Part shown: in pieces, positions 12,728 through 26,000 of the stretch
Position numbering within the stretch: position 1 is the stretch's first letter
How the letters are laid out: the number at the start of each line of letters is the position of its first letter
Origin: Malania oleifera
Lineage: Eukaryota > Streptophyta > Magnoliopsida > Santalales > Ximeniaceae
Direction of reading: 5' to 3'
Length of the DNA stretch: 64,000 bases
NCBI RefSeq assembly: GCF_029873635.1
Contig: NC_080426.1
Location: 49,862,093-49,926,092, forward strand
Made by a program: the position numbers and the translations under genes
Notes under the pieces: model-generated
Told to the model about the DNA's origin: nothing
What the model saw: the letters and a program-made list of their open reading frames with translations, nothing else
Database searches by the model: none

Positions 12728-13139
12728 TAATTTGGACAAATTAAATTAATTATATTTGTAAATAATTATGAAATTATGTAGACATTCAAATCAAACTATC
12801 CATCATTAATTCATATGTGTGCATAAATATCTAGATTATAATATTAATTATGTAATCGTAGTATGATTTAAATATGGTGCTATGATTAGGTTAAAATTTT
12901 AAAGGAGTGAATGGATTGCTAATGCAATTTTAATGTCTAATGGATCACTTATTTATGACCCATGTAATTTAAACCTAAAGGTTATGAATTCGAAACATGA
13001 AAATAATCTCTTACAAAAATGTATGGATACGTATAATATACCACTATATACCAGCATGACTCCTCAAAAATGTTTTTTCCCACCTATTAAATATTAGATA
13101 TAATAAGACAAGTACCAATGCTGCTTTTGAAATTTGTAA
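11515..13139. other. RTNLB 3' UTR and convergent intergenic spacer
   Basis: The first ~250 bp are GC-richer than what follows and are probably the RTNLB 3' UTR; no perfect AATAAA decides its end. From about 12.1 kb the DNA is AT-rich, with (TA)n arrays at about 12163-12180 and 12693-12724. RTNLB (+) and the golgin (-) converge here, with about 2.4 kb between their stop codons. Confidence 0.65.
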
Positions 13140-13163
13140 AACCCCATTTCCAACTTATTACAT

Positions 13164-13169
13164 TTTATT
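13164..13169 (-). terminator. Poly(A) signal AATAAA for the golgin gene
   Basis: TTTATT on the plus strand reads AATAAA on the minus strand, about 770 bp downstream of the golgin stop codon. The stretch 13200-13517 is GC-richer than its surroundings and looks transcribed. A plausible 3' UTR intron runs from 13903 (donor AAAG|GTATAG) to 13518 (acceptor TCTCAG). This UTR model is inference. Confidence 0.45.
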
Positions 13170-13934
13170 CTAAGATATTTTACAAATCAAACATAAACTA
13201 ACAGAACCAAATCTATCTAAACAATGACCAGAAACCCTCTGTATCCACGAATCAGGCTACAAAAGTGATCAGAAAGATTACTTTGAAGCTCAAGTTGAGG
13301 AGCTCCAACGGTAATGAGTATTGAAACTCGCTGACCATACAAGCACAGATGCATGTTTCCATCAAATTGTATCCTCGCAGGCTGCAACTGGGAGTAATTG
13401 AGCCATCATCAGCCAACTCAGGCCGTCCGCATTCCTATAAAACATTATTCCTAGAGAGAATCGACTATTCATTGGACTGGCGGTCCTGTAGGAAATAGTT
13501 AATTGCACGCTGCACTTCTGAGAATATATAAGAGATTATATAGCTAGAAGGAAAATCAATTAAAGATACCATCTTTTCAGAGGGAAAATTAGGCAAAATA
13601 TAACCTTTTTAGCGAGAGAATAATTTTTCCCTTTCTATTTAAATCAAAATTTCCATTGAAGAAAAAAACAAATTTTAAAATAAAAAATTTGATGGAATCT
13701 TAGATTTTTTAAATATATATTATTTAGATTGGGATTCATCTTCATCACAACATTTTCAAAGCAGTTTGGGGGAACAGTCTCAATAGGGATGAACACATGT
13801 TCATAGAAGCAGATATGCGGCAAACTCTTTCTCATTTCATTTCATGGATCAAAGAATTATATCAAACAGCAAACATGATTGCTGCATAAAAAATTTCCTA
13901 TACCTTTGATTAATTACACAATTCAATGCATGTT

Positions 13935-16900
13935 TCAGTATTTTGGGAGCGGTCTCGAGACCCGAGAACTGCTCTCTGATTGAGTGAGAGGAACTGTCGA
14001 AAACTCAAAATCAGAATGTACAGACTGCATTGGATTTCCATGAGAGAATGGAGGGTATGAATTCTGGGGCATAGGCTTATTCAAAAATGAGGCACCGGTC
14101 ACAGCACCAGCCACGCCCTTCTCACTATGCCTTGGTGGAGTAGCCACAATAGCACTGGGACTTTTTCCATCAGGATCTTCCTTGGATTCACCATTGGCCT
14201 CCTTAGATTCTCTCTTTTCTCTTTCTTTGGTTTCCTTGAGGAGGAAATCAACCCACAAATCTGCAAAGGACTGAAAGAGAGTGGTGCTTGAAATTAGAAA
14301 ATGAACTTTAGGAAGAGATGCGTCACAAGGTTGAGCTCCTCGACTACAAGGATATTACAAGCACATGAGCACAAAGGGTCCCCAATTTCACTAGGAGTCT
14401 ATTTGAATCAAGGATTTTACGTGGACAAAGAAAAGAAAAATAAAGAGAAAACTCATTTTTCCATATATTTTCTTTCTCTATTAGATATTATCATAAATGA
14501 AAATTTGTTTTAAAATGACTAAAAATTATGAAAAACTAAATATTAGTGATATGTAAAATCAAAAATTTTGTTTATAAATTTGATACATTTCCCATTTTCT
14601 TTCTTATTTTCCTTGATAACCAAACATGAAAATGAGGATTCCTCGATATTTTCTTTTCCCTGATAATTTCTGAGTTCCAAACAGGGCCTAGAAGAAAAAG
14701 AAAAAACACAATTGGTATAAATAATGGGATCAGATCCTAGTCTATTATGTAATTGTTCACAACCCTAGTAAACTATTGTCTACTTTGACTTGCCCTCACG
14801 ATCTTGCTCCACAAGTGAAAAGGTGTCTCATACGGTTAATAACCTAATCCGGTCCTTACACAGCCAAACGATCTTTTCCTCGTATACACCAAATGTGGGA
14901 TGCCAACAAGGCATCACTCAGGTTAACATATGATTGGATGACTTAGCAGATATAATGCCAAAGCCATAGCTAATAGAAACAAATTTATAAACATGACAAG
15001 AAAAAAAAAAAATCAATGATTTTAAAACATACGGACTAATTTAAAAACTACCTGGTTTTCAGAAGCCATATTTGCATGTGCTTCAGCTGAACTCCCTCCC
15101 AAGATGCCACCAACTAGGCGGCCTGGCAGGCCTAAAACACCCCGAACAACACCTTTACCTGCACCCTGTTGGGCAAAGCCTATCCTCTTCTTGTCTTCTT
15201 CCGAGAATCCCAACATGCGAACCATAAGATCCAAAACCTGGTGCTCACAAATACATGCTAATCAGCACGTGAACAAAGCATATAGGAATCTAAAGACAGC
15301 ACCAGCCCCTACTTTAATTATGATGGATGAACCAAAAGCATTTAGCTCCCTTGTTGAGTATTTTACTGGAAAATTTCTTATTTTGCCATCACATTACCCA
15401 AATTCTGTCTCCCTAAGCCTTGTATGCATCTCCTTCGCCAGTTTTTTATTTTTGGTATTTCTCTTCCTTCTCTTAGGGAGTCCTTCAGGGTCTTCCTTCT
15501 CTCTCGTGAAATTCATGTCTTTCCATATAAGTAGGAAACGAATTCTAAAATTTAAACCGATGTTCTATAAGGCCAAGGTGTATGGCGAGGATTTTTAACA
15601 TTAATAGACAAGAGGCAAGCCTTAAGGTGTTGGGGCATAAGCCTTTTGAGAATTTTATTTTTAGATAAAAATATAAGAGTAAATTACAAATATTTTTTAA
15701 ATAAAGAAAAATTAAGAAAAAATCACAGATACAATGTAAAAAATAAATTAAATAAACTCTGCAAATGACATATTGGCCATCCATAAATTGCTAACTCGAA
15801 TTCATGACATAAATCATGACAAGAGATAGCCATACAATTACAAACTTCAAATTATTTTCATGATCTAAGAATACAACCCTCAATTATTTTGGAAAGATTG
15901 AGGTTCAAGAGTTTTAGAAATAACTCATATTATGGCATTCCTTTTATATAAACACGTAGTTAAAATTTTTAGCCAATCTAACTTGAGAATCACACACCCA
16001 AAATGCTCATGCCTCAACTAAAAAGGCGCACAAGGCATGCCTTTTGTACAAATGTGTAAGCCTCAGAGTGTAATGCGTTAGCCTTTTTGGGATTTGCTAT
16101 TTTAGAGTGAGCCACAACATGCCTTGCCTTGAGGCAAGGCTCAAGGTGAAGGCTTGCCACGACTGAGCCTTTTAAAACATTGAATTAAAAAGCCCTGCAA
16201 TCTCTAGACATTCATTACAATGGAGACTGGTCCTTATCTCCATTCTAAAGTAACCACCCCTTTTCAGATTAATATTCAATAAAAAATAATATTTTATATC
16301 TTTAAATCACCATACCTCTTTGCTGTGGTTTCTCAGGAAATAAGTAACAAGTAGCTTGATAACAATACGCCTGCCAAAAATGATAGCCCAGGTTACTATG
16401 ACCTCACAATTTCCATTTTCACAGGAAAAGAACAGTGAAGATAATAAAGCAAGCAAAGTACCAAGTAACCAACAACTAAAGATAGCCCATGAAAGGAAAC
16501 CCGCAATCCACAATTAACTAATGAACAAAGCACAACAGAGGCATGATGAAGGCACTGAAATCAGCAGAATCGGCATATGCAACAGCATGGTAGTGACAAT
16601 CCAGGGGCATGCAGGTGCAGTAGCATTGGTTGCTATGTCATGCGCCATGATGATTTGTACTACTACTTATATTCTTGAGCATTTCAATGAAAAAAAAAAA
16701 AAATGAAGCCAAAATGACCTTTTGGGGCCTGGACTTTGGTTATAACTTTTTCTCAAAGAATCATACTATTTGAATTTTTGCTCCAAGATATTAAATCACA
16801 TTCCTATCAAGGAAAATCATCAACACAACAAGGATTAAGCTAACAGCAATACCAATTGTTTTCAATAGTTAATCTAATGTACACATTCAGTAGTTTCCTA

Positions 16901-17019
16901 TGTTAATTAAAAACTTAACAGGAAGAATTATACCACTCACATTTGCCTCTCTTGAATGAAATAGAAAAAATAGGAAACATAATACATAAACTATTGCTGA
17001 AGACAAAATCAATGGTTTA

Positions 17020-17076
<57 letters not shown>

Positions 17077-20000
17077 GGTGTGTGTGTGTGTGTATCTACA
17101 TATATACATATATATAAATATATCATATGTGTGTTGGCAATTTGTTAGTACATTTGCTTTGTTTCATAAGCAAGAGGCGATGTTTATTAGTGTGTTAGTT
17201 GATCACTACAAAATGGAAGGCCATCAAAAGTCAAAACTGCAATACTTACATGGGATTTTTCTTCCCAATTTAATCAAAAGGACAACCCTCTCACCATTGT
17301 TTTTTCCAAATTTAATATATATCTACAAAAAAATTTGTGCATCACTGAATAGAAAAATTAGCTAAACATGTTTTATTTACACACTTAAATTAAGGGAGTA
17401 ACAAGGACAATAATGCATAATTGAACATGGGCACTTTCATTGGAAATGTGTACAAAAAATTGTAAGAACTGCATATTTGAATTTCAAAATGTATATTTGC
17501 TAACCTGTCAACAAAATAATCTGAATCCATTGACATCCTATTAAGTCTTGTCATGCTTTGCTCAAGAGCACGACGTAGTTTTGCGTTGTCTTCCTCAAGC
17601 TTATTCACTCTTATTTTCCCTTCCGCTAGCATCCTATCAGCTTGTGAAAGCTTGGCTAAAATTTCTTCCTTCTCTCTCTTCGATACATCTGCCTGTTGAT
17701 CTGCAGCCTGGCAAAAGAATGGACAATGGACCATTTTACTGCCAAGAAATCTAGGGAGAAAAACTGGCCTTGCATTATAGAAGCAACTGCTATGCTACCT
17801 TTTCAGGCACCAAAAAAATGATTGGTAGGACTACATTTCAAGCGGAGCATACAATGAAAAAAACTTTTATACAACCAAAACACTGAATTTTAAAAATCCA
17901 AGAACAATCTGAGATTTGAAAGTGATGTGTGCTTCATATTTCACAAGTATATAGAGAAAAATTAATGAAATTATGTTACGGTTTATTTTTAAAGAAATTC
18001 AAATGATGGCAAAGATAGCAGTCACTTAAAACCAAGAATAAATCCAGTATGGTAGCGTAGATGGCTAGAAATTTTTTCTGCAGAGGGTTCCCATATATAT
18101 TACTAGCCACCAATCTCAATGCTCATCCCTAGAATACTTTTTTAATAAAAAAAAAAAGATTTGTACAGAAATAGAAATATGATGAAAGATAGAAAAGAAA
18201 CGAGGGAGGGGAATTTTAGTAGAAACATGGGATTGGTAGATGGGTGAGATGGTGGTTATAGATAGTTTTAAAACTCTATATAAAAAAAATTAGAACTTTT
18301 TTATTCATATGTAAGTTTTAATGTCAGTTAAAACATAAAATTGTTCAGGGAAAAAAGGTTTGAAAACCGCCACCACATTTCATTAGCAATATAAATTATA
18401 AAGGAAACCATTTTTTTTTAGTGGCTATCAAATTGATTTCCTGAAATGTCCTCTAGCAACATGTAAAGAAATTCCAGAATCAACTTGTTTTGGGACTTGC
18501 TAAATTCTTCCTTACATGCCACTTCAGCAGATTTAACATCCCACTTCTACTTTAACAGCCTATTCACCCCATCAACAGACCAAGAATTTTCTCTAGAAGA
18601 ATTAACAACATTTTTCCATTTCATAATATTCTGAACACAATCTTTTTATACAAGAGTATTATGTAAGACATGAATAAACTTCATAAGAGGGATCACACCA
18701 AACAAGTCTCAAGCGTCCATTGATTTTAATATGGACCAAAGGGAGATGTGTTGACCATCATATTTTTGTTGTTCATCTAAGCAGGATGTGCTTCAGTAGA
18801 CAACTTGTTTAACAGCAGCTTTTGTGGTCATATTCAAGTAGTACCCAGGGTCAATCACAATCCTACAAAATTTTACCAACCCACACACCTCAAATGTATG
18901 TGGAAGCCAGTGGCTTGATTCCAAATGTCATGCTCGGTAGGTGATAAGGGGGTGATTACCTTTTAAGAATGTATCCAAAATCACTAATATCCATCACCAC
19001 TTAGGAAGACACAAGGCTTTTTTTTTTGGCAAGGCTCACTTCTTTTACAGTTGATATTTTTTCCTGTTCTCCTTTACAAGAATGTAAGGAGTAGCAATAG
19101 AAAGAAGATTAAACTAGATAATCAAGAGGTTAATGACATTGATAGATTTAGATATCTTGGATCTATTATGCAAGCTGAAGAAGAAATTGAAGAAGATGAA
19201 GTACATAGAATTAAAACATGTTGATTAAAAAGGGGGAGTGTGTCAGGTGTGTTATGTGATCATAGAATACCCTTAAAATTAAAAGGAAAGTTTTATAAGA
19301 CGGCTATAAGGCCAGTTATGCTTTATGGTTCAGAATGTTGGGCAACTAAGAAACAACATGTACAAAAAATAAAAGTTGTTGAGATGCAAATGTTAAGGTG
19401 GATGAGTGGTTTAACATGAAAAGATAAAGTAAGAAATGACATATACGCAATAATTTAGGTATAGCATTGATTGAAAACAAGATAAAGCAGGGGCTGCTTA
19501 GATGGTTTGGGCATTTAAAACGCACGCCTAGTAGAGCACCTATGAGGAGTGAGTGAGTTAGTATGTTCGGCACAAAAAGAGGTAGAGGTAGGCCTAAAAT
19601 AACTTGGAATGAGGTAGTGAGGAAGGATTTAATAGCCCTTAATCTAATAGAAGAAAATGCTCTGGATCAAGTAAATTGCAGGAAAGGATTCATGTAGCAG
19701 GGCCCCACCTAGTGGGACTTAAGGCGTGTTGTTGTTGTTGTTGTCTTTTTTTAAAAAACAAATAAAAATAAAAATAAAAATAAAAATTAGATTGAGTTAT
19801 GGGCAAATGAATTGGTTCGCAAAAAGGGGGTGGTCCAGGTAAGGGACTGGGCCCTAAGAACTGGTCAAGCAAGGGACTGGTCAGTTCAAGTTTGAAGGAT
19901 TGTTTCAGAGATTTGGATACTACATGGATAAATATTTTTTTCTGCTTGCTTTTCATGTGTTCTTCTAGTGACAGTGTGATATGGTGATCTAGCAGTGGAT

Positions 20001-23000
20001 GGAAAACCATGAGCAACGGCAAAACCAGGCACCCTTTGATGGCTGAAGATCTAGATCCTATTAACGTCGTCAACTATGGTGGTCAACCAAGCAAATGGAG
20101 ACATCTGCAACAACAAAATCTACAAAAACAAAGAGTTCATTCAATGAATGGAAAAACAAATCAACAACAAAAAACCAAGCCTAGTAGTAGGTGGGGTTTG
20201 GCTACATGAATCTTTTTCCACCAATTTACACAATCATGGGCAATTTTCTCCAACAATTTAAAGGCCATTAAATCTTTACTGACTATCTCGTTCCATGTTA
20301 TTTTAGGTCTACTTTACCTCTTCTAGTGATAGTAACTAGCTCGCTCCTCACTTGTGCACTATTTGGCTTACCTAGTAGATTGCCCAACCATATGAAGCAC
20401 CTCTCCCTTATCTTATCATCTATGCTATGCCTAACTTAATACAAATATGTTCATTCTTTAATTTATCTGTTATAATAATCATCCACCTTAACATTCTCAT
20501 TTCGGCAACTTTCACTTTTTTGATATGTTGTTTCTTAATTGCCCAACATCTGATCCACATAGCTCATCTTATAGCCGTCCTATAAATATTTTCTTCTAAT
20601 TTTACAGATATTCTATGATCACACAAGACGCCCAAAGCACTTCTATATTTAACCGTGCTTAACTTTATGTATAACATATTCTTCAATTTCCCCTTCAGCT
20701 TGCATAAAGGATCCAAGGTATTAATTTCTTATCCATCAAGTTTAATATTTTCTCCAATATTCCTTTTGCCGCTTAAATTACATTCCATGTATTATGTTAT
20801 CTGTCTTACTTCTACTTATCCTAAAACCTCTAGATTTTAAAGCTTCGCTCCATAATTCTAACTTAGATTCTAGTCCGCCCCTACTTTCATCAATCAGAAC
20901 AATATCATTTGCAAACATAATAATGGAACCTCATTTTGGATACTCCTAATAAGTTCATCCATCACTTGTGCAAAAAGATAAGACTCAAAGCAAATCATTG
21001 ATGTACACCTATTGTGATTGGAAATTCCCTAGACTCCACTTGTAACCCTAATCCATACATATCCTCAAAGACATTGGTATACCCACTACATACTCCTTTT
21101 TTCTAAAACCCATCATAAAACTTCTCTAAGTACCCTATCATACGCATTCTCTAAGTTAATAAAACAATATGCAAATGCCTCTTTTTCTTTTTAATAACAA
21201 AAGAAGATTTCATCAATAGACAAAGAATTTGCAAGAGCGACAAATAAGACATCTCTCGAGAAAAACTAAGACAATCCAAAAATAAACAATTAAAAACAGC
21301 AAAGAGAGACGAGATAAACAAGTCAACGTGTTCCTCCAATTTCTTTGAAACTCCTGAAAACTTGCCCCCCCCCCCCGCCCCCCCCCTCTTTTTTCCTAAG
21401 AAATCCATAACCGACACACCATAGTGAGGCCAAGTATTGAATTTTTTTTCTCAAACCAAAACCCAATTTTATTTTTCCAAGAAAATATATGAGCATTCAA
21501 CTCCATCCATATTCCCCATAAAACCACAAAAATACCACATTTCCATAATGCTGCCCTATCCTTCCTTCTACCAAAGCCTGCGAAAGAAACTGTTAACAAG
21601 TCTTCCACCGAAGCACATACCAGCTCTCCACCATAGTACCAAAAAACATATTCCAAATCCTCCAAGAAAATTTACACTGCAAAAGAAGATAATAAGTAGT
21701 TTTAGAGCTCTTGTAAAGAGCACACACACATTGGGATATTGAGCCTTCAAAGGTCTCATAATTTGCTCAAGTTATTAGTATCTACCTTATTAAACACAAC
21801 CAACCAAGTGAAAGCCTTAACTTTTGGGGGCCTTGGCCTTCCAAACAGTATGATAGAGTGGAAGTGACGAGTTGGAACAAACCAAAAATTCAGAAAAATA
21901 TTAGCAAGAGTACACTCTGACTAATCTAAAGACCAAGAAAGAACCTGAAGAATGGTTACCCTCATTTAATAAAGATGACAATTCCACAATCTTCTATCAT
22001 TAAAAGGTCTTCTAAAGTGGAGATTCCAGGAGACCAAAGGACTACTCAAAATCATCAACAAAGAAAGATGTCTCTATTTTTCTCAAAACTCATTGAAAGA
22101 GGCGATGAAAAGAAGTGAAAACCCATTGAAAGAGACAACGGAAAGAAGTGGAAAAGAAAGCCTTTCCTAGACAAGGGTCTTCCCAAAAACAGATACCAGA
22201 AACCATTTCCACATCCAGGTTAGTGCGACAGATGAATGAAGGATATTTCTAAGTAATGGACCTGCACGAACACCCCACAAAGAACATCTTCAATTAATAT
22301 TGGTATCCCAACATTCTCATCCAACCCAAACAGCCAAACTTACTTATTATTTACGCCAAAGGGATGACTATTCTGAAGGGTAGCTCCATAACCATTTAGC
22401 TAAGAGGTCAATGTTTTTAGACACTAGCTTACCTCGACCCAACCGCCTTCCTTTTTAGACCTACAAACCTCATCACAACTCACTAAATGGTCCCTATGAC
22501 TCCCCTCCCCCTCCCACCAAAACACAAAAAGTTTCTCATAATCCTCTCAAGCTTGCTAACAATCCCTATTGGAATCTTAAAAACAAACAAGAAGTATAAC
22601 AGAATGCTAGAAAGATAGGCCTAGATCAGAGTTATTTTACCCCCAAGCGAGAAATGGACTCCTTTCTAACCATCTAATCTCTTCATCACCCTTTCCACTA
22701 TGGATTCAAAAATCTGTAGCTCTAAGGTTACCCCCCAAAAGGACTCTTAGGTAAGTCAAAGGCCAATCTAGAATACCACACCCCACTTCAGTAGCTCACT
22801 CCCTAACACTCAACAAGTACATTCAAAGCCACTGAACCACTCTTCCCATAATAATTTTAAGCACAAACACACTCTCGAAAATATGGAGAATACCCAGGAT
22901 TCTCTTGAAAGATAGATTGTGATCATCTGGAAAGAAAATGGTGTCGTCAGAAAACTGGAGATGAGAGAACACCACTCCTCTCTCCACTTCTAATCCTCTT

Positions 23001-26000
23001 ACCAATGCCCTCTCCACTGCCCTATCCACCATCCTACTGCAAACATTTGCTATAAGGACAAACAAAACAAGAGATATAGGGTCTCTTTGTCTTATGCCCC
23101 TCAAAGCACTAAACTAGGATTTAGGTTCACCATTCACAATCATCCAAAAGCACACATTACACAAACAGCCCCTAATCCAACAACACTAACACTCACCAAA
23201 ACCCTTTCTAGCAAAGACTTTGTCCAAGAAGCTCCAACTCACTTTATTGCAGGCTTTCTCAAAATCTAGTTTAAAGACGAAACCCCTCTTCTCATTCCTA
23301 CAAATATCCTCCATCACCTCATTGGCCGCTAAAATAGCATCCACCATTTGCCTTCCCCCTACAAACACACTTCAAACACTAATGATAGTACCGACAAGCA
23401 CCGCACTCAACCTATTAGCTAAAACTTCAATGATAATCTTACACGCTCTAGAGACGAGGCTAATAGATCTAAAATCCTCAACCTTAATAGATCTGGACTT
23501 TTTAGGCACAAAGGTTATAAAAAAGAAGTTAATGCTCTTGCTCAAAATTCCATTTTCAAAGAACTTAGTAAACGCTTTCAACAGATTGCCCTTCACTACT
23601 TCCCAACAATCTTGGAAGAAAGCAATGTTAAATCCACCCAAACTTTGAGCCTTATCTCTATCCATCCCAAAAAACGCTCCCTCACTTTCTCATCATCAAA
23701 AGACATCTTTAAACAACACATCTAATCAAAATTTATTAGGTTCGAATAAGCTAATCCCTCTATCATCGATCTACAATGGTCCTCCTTTGAATACAATCTC
23801 TGAAAAAAATTAGTGTTGAAGTGCTCTGGCATTGGTTATTAGTGACTCCCACCCCCCACAACACCTTGCTAGATTCCAACAAGATCTGAAAATGGTCAGA
23901 CGTAGTCCAAGGGAGAATACTTTGAGTAAGGTTCAGGAGTTCATCTCCCACTCACGAAAAAAAGAAATCTATCCAGTCTACTAGCCACCGCTCTAGCCCC
24001 CCTACATACGAAGTAAAAGAAGCATTCCCCAAGGGGAGATCTCTCAAACCACAATCCTTGATTAACAAATCAAAATTCTGCATGCTAATTGCAACTCTAC
24101 CTCCCTTTTTTCTCTCTAGGAAATCTCACTACATTGAAGTCACCTCCCACTATCCACCTAAGGGAGCAAAAACCAAAAACGTAGTAAAGCTCATCCCAAA
24201 AAGAGCTCCTTAGAGGTGATCTAGCAGGTCCATACATAGAGAAAACCACCACTAGACCCTCCCTCTCACTTCAAACAACACAAAAAGGGTAAAAAACCGA
24301 CAAGTATCTAATTTGGAAATAGACCAAGAATATCATATGACAAGGATACCATATACCACCTAAAGCACCTCGCGAGGGTAAGAATTCTCAATCCCTACAA
24401 CAGCCATAACAACCCCCCATCAACCTCTTCTAATTTTAAGGACAATATTAGGGAAGTATTTATCCAAGACTTCCTCAATCAAGTTCCTTTTCCTTATCCC
24501 CTCTAATCCTCCGACATTCCAACTATCTTCACAATTTGACTCACTTACCCACATTCCCAACCCCTTTACCGCCCTTGTAATTCATCAAAAAAGTCAGATT
24601 TTTAAGTTCTTTTTGAACATTCTTTTTCTTCCTCTCATATGTTCTAGGGCTCAAGTCCATCCTCACCAAATTCACAACAGAATCTAATATATCCAAGCCT
24701 AGGTCAGTGAGGGTCTTTTGCAGGTCTAGGCGGTCTCTCTCACCACCCTCATAGCTAAACCCACAGCCCTCCCCTCTATTAGAGTCCTCCCTTTGGCATA
24801 TACTTTCCAAAGAAAGAATGGATTGGATAGGAAAAGGAAGGATAACTTTACTAATTCTAGATAAACAAGGATCTTCTGATGGAGAATCCTTCTCCCCAAA
24901 GTTATCCCCTCCAACACCACAAGAAGGAATAGCCGAATTAACCGAAGAAAACTTCAGTCCAAGTCCAGTCATAAGATAAAGGCCCTTTGTCATTTAAAAC
25001 TTTCAAGATGTCAAAATTATGATAAATAAGATCTATACCTGCTTGAGCATTTCAGGATACGCAAAAAGGCATTTTCTCCCCAACTGCTGTGAGGATCGTT
25101 ACAAGATTGACGCTCTTAGCTAGCCCCTCCCACTCAAGCTCTCCACTGTAGCCCTCAAAAAGCTAGACCCTCCTCTTCTGCATATTCAAGACTGGCTCTT
25201 ATCCGATCAACCAATAGTTCCTTCTCAGACTCAGCCATGCTTCCCATTTCTTCTTCCAAATCGTAACACAAGTCCTCATCATCTTACCTCTTTGCTCCCG
25301 TCATCAACTTCTCCCTCAAATCTGGGGATAATGGAGAAACTGATTGCAGGTTTCAATTCGCTCCCTGCTGTTCATGGGTATTCCTAATCCATTACATAAT
25401 GTCTGGATCTTCTCCAGCCAAAGATGCTTCTAAACTCTGCCCAGCCAAGTTTACCAGACTTGCGTGTACTGTTCTGCCCCGTCCACCTCTACCACAGGCT
25501 TGTGTTGCTGCATATCTTGTGTTGCATTCTCTTCAACAGCCCCTATAAATTCAGAACTCTTTCTTTTAATTACCTATATTGGCTTCATTTTCCTCAGCCC
25601 AAAAGTTTTGGACCTTAGAATTGCCAGCCCAGCACCATTCAATCCTTTCAGTCCCATGGAAGACCTCCCAAAAATTTTTAAAAATTTCCCTGCACCACGG
25701 CCAATTGATCACAAGGAATGAGGATTCCCAGTAGGAAGGAATCCTCCGCAGTCCCTGTGGTTAGAGGAGGTTTCCTTTACCGCATATCCCCTTGTCGCCG
25801 GAGCTCCTCTGGTTGCATCAGTGAAGGTGATATTGGACGAAAGTCTCTGAAACACGCTGCACACTACCCCTCTCACTCTTCTCTTATTTTCTAACATTCT
25901 CAGAACCACAATCAGTGCACCTCCAGCAGCCACAGTTGGGTCTGAGGGTCCATTCATAGTCGAAGACAGCTCCAATATAGCAGCTAGAAAGGTCCTACAC

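Noticed and set aside
16887-17365. Frames over the TA/TG microsatellite
   Set aside because: Tyr-Ile and Cys-Val runs come from the simple repeat in golgin intron 12.
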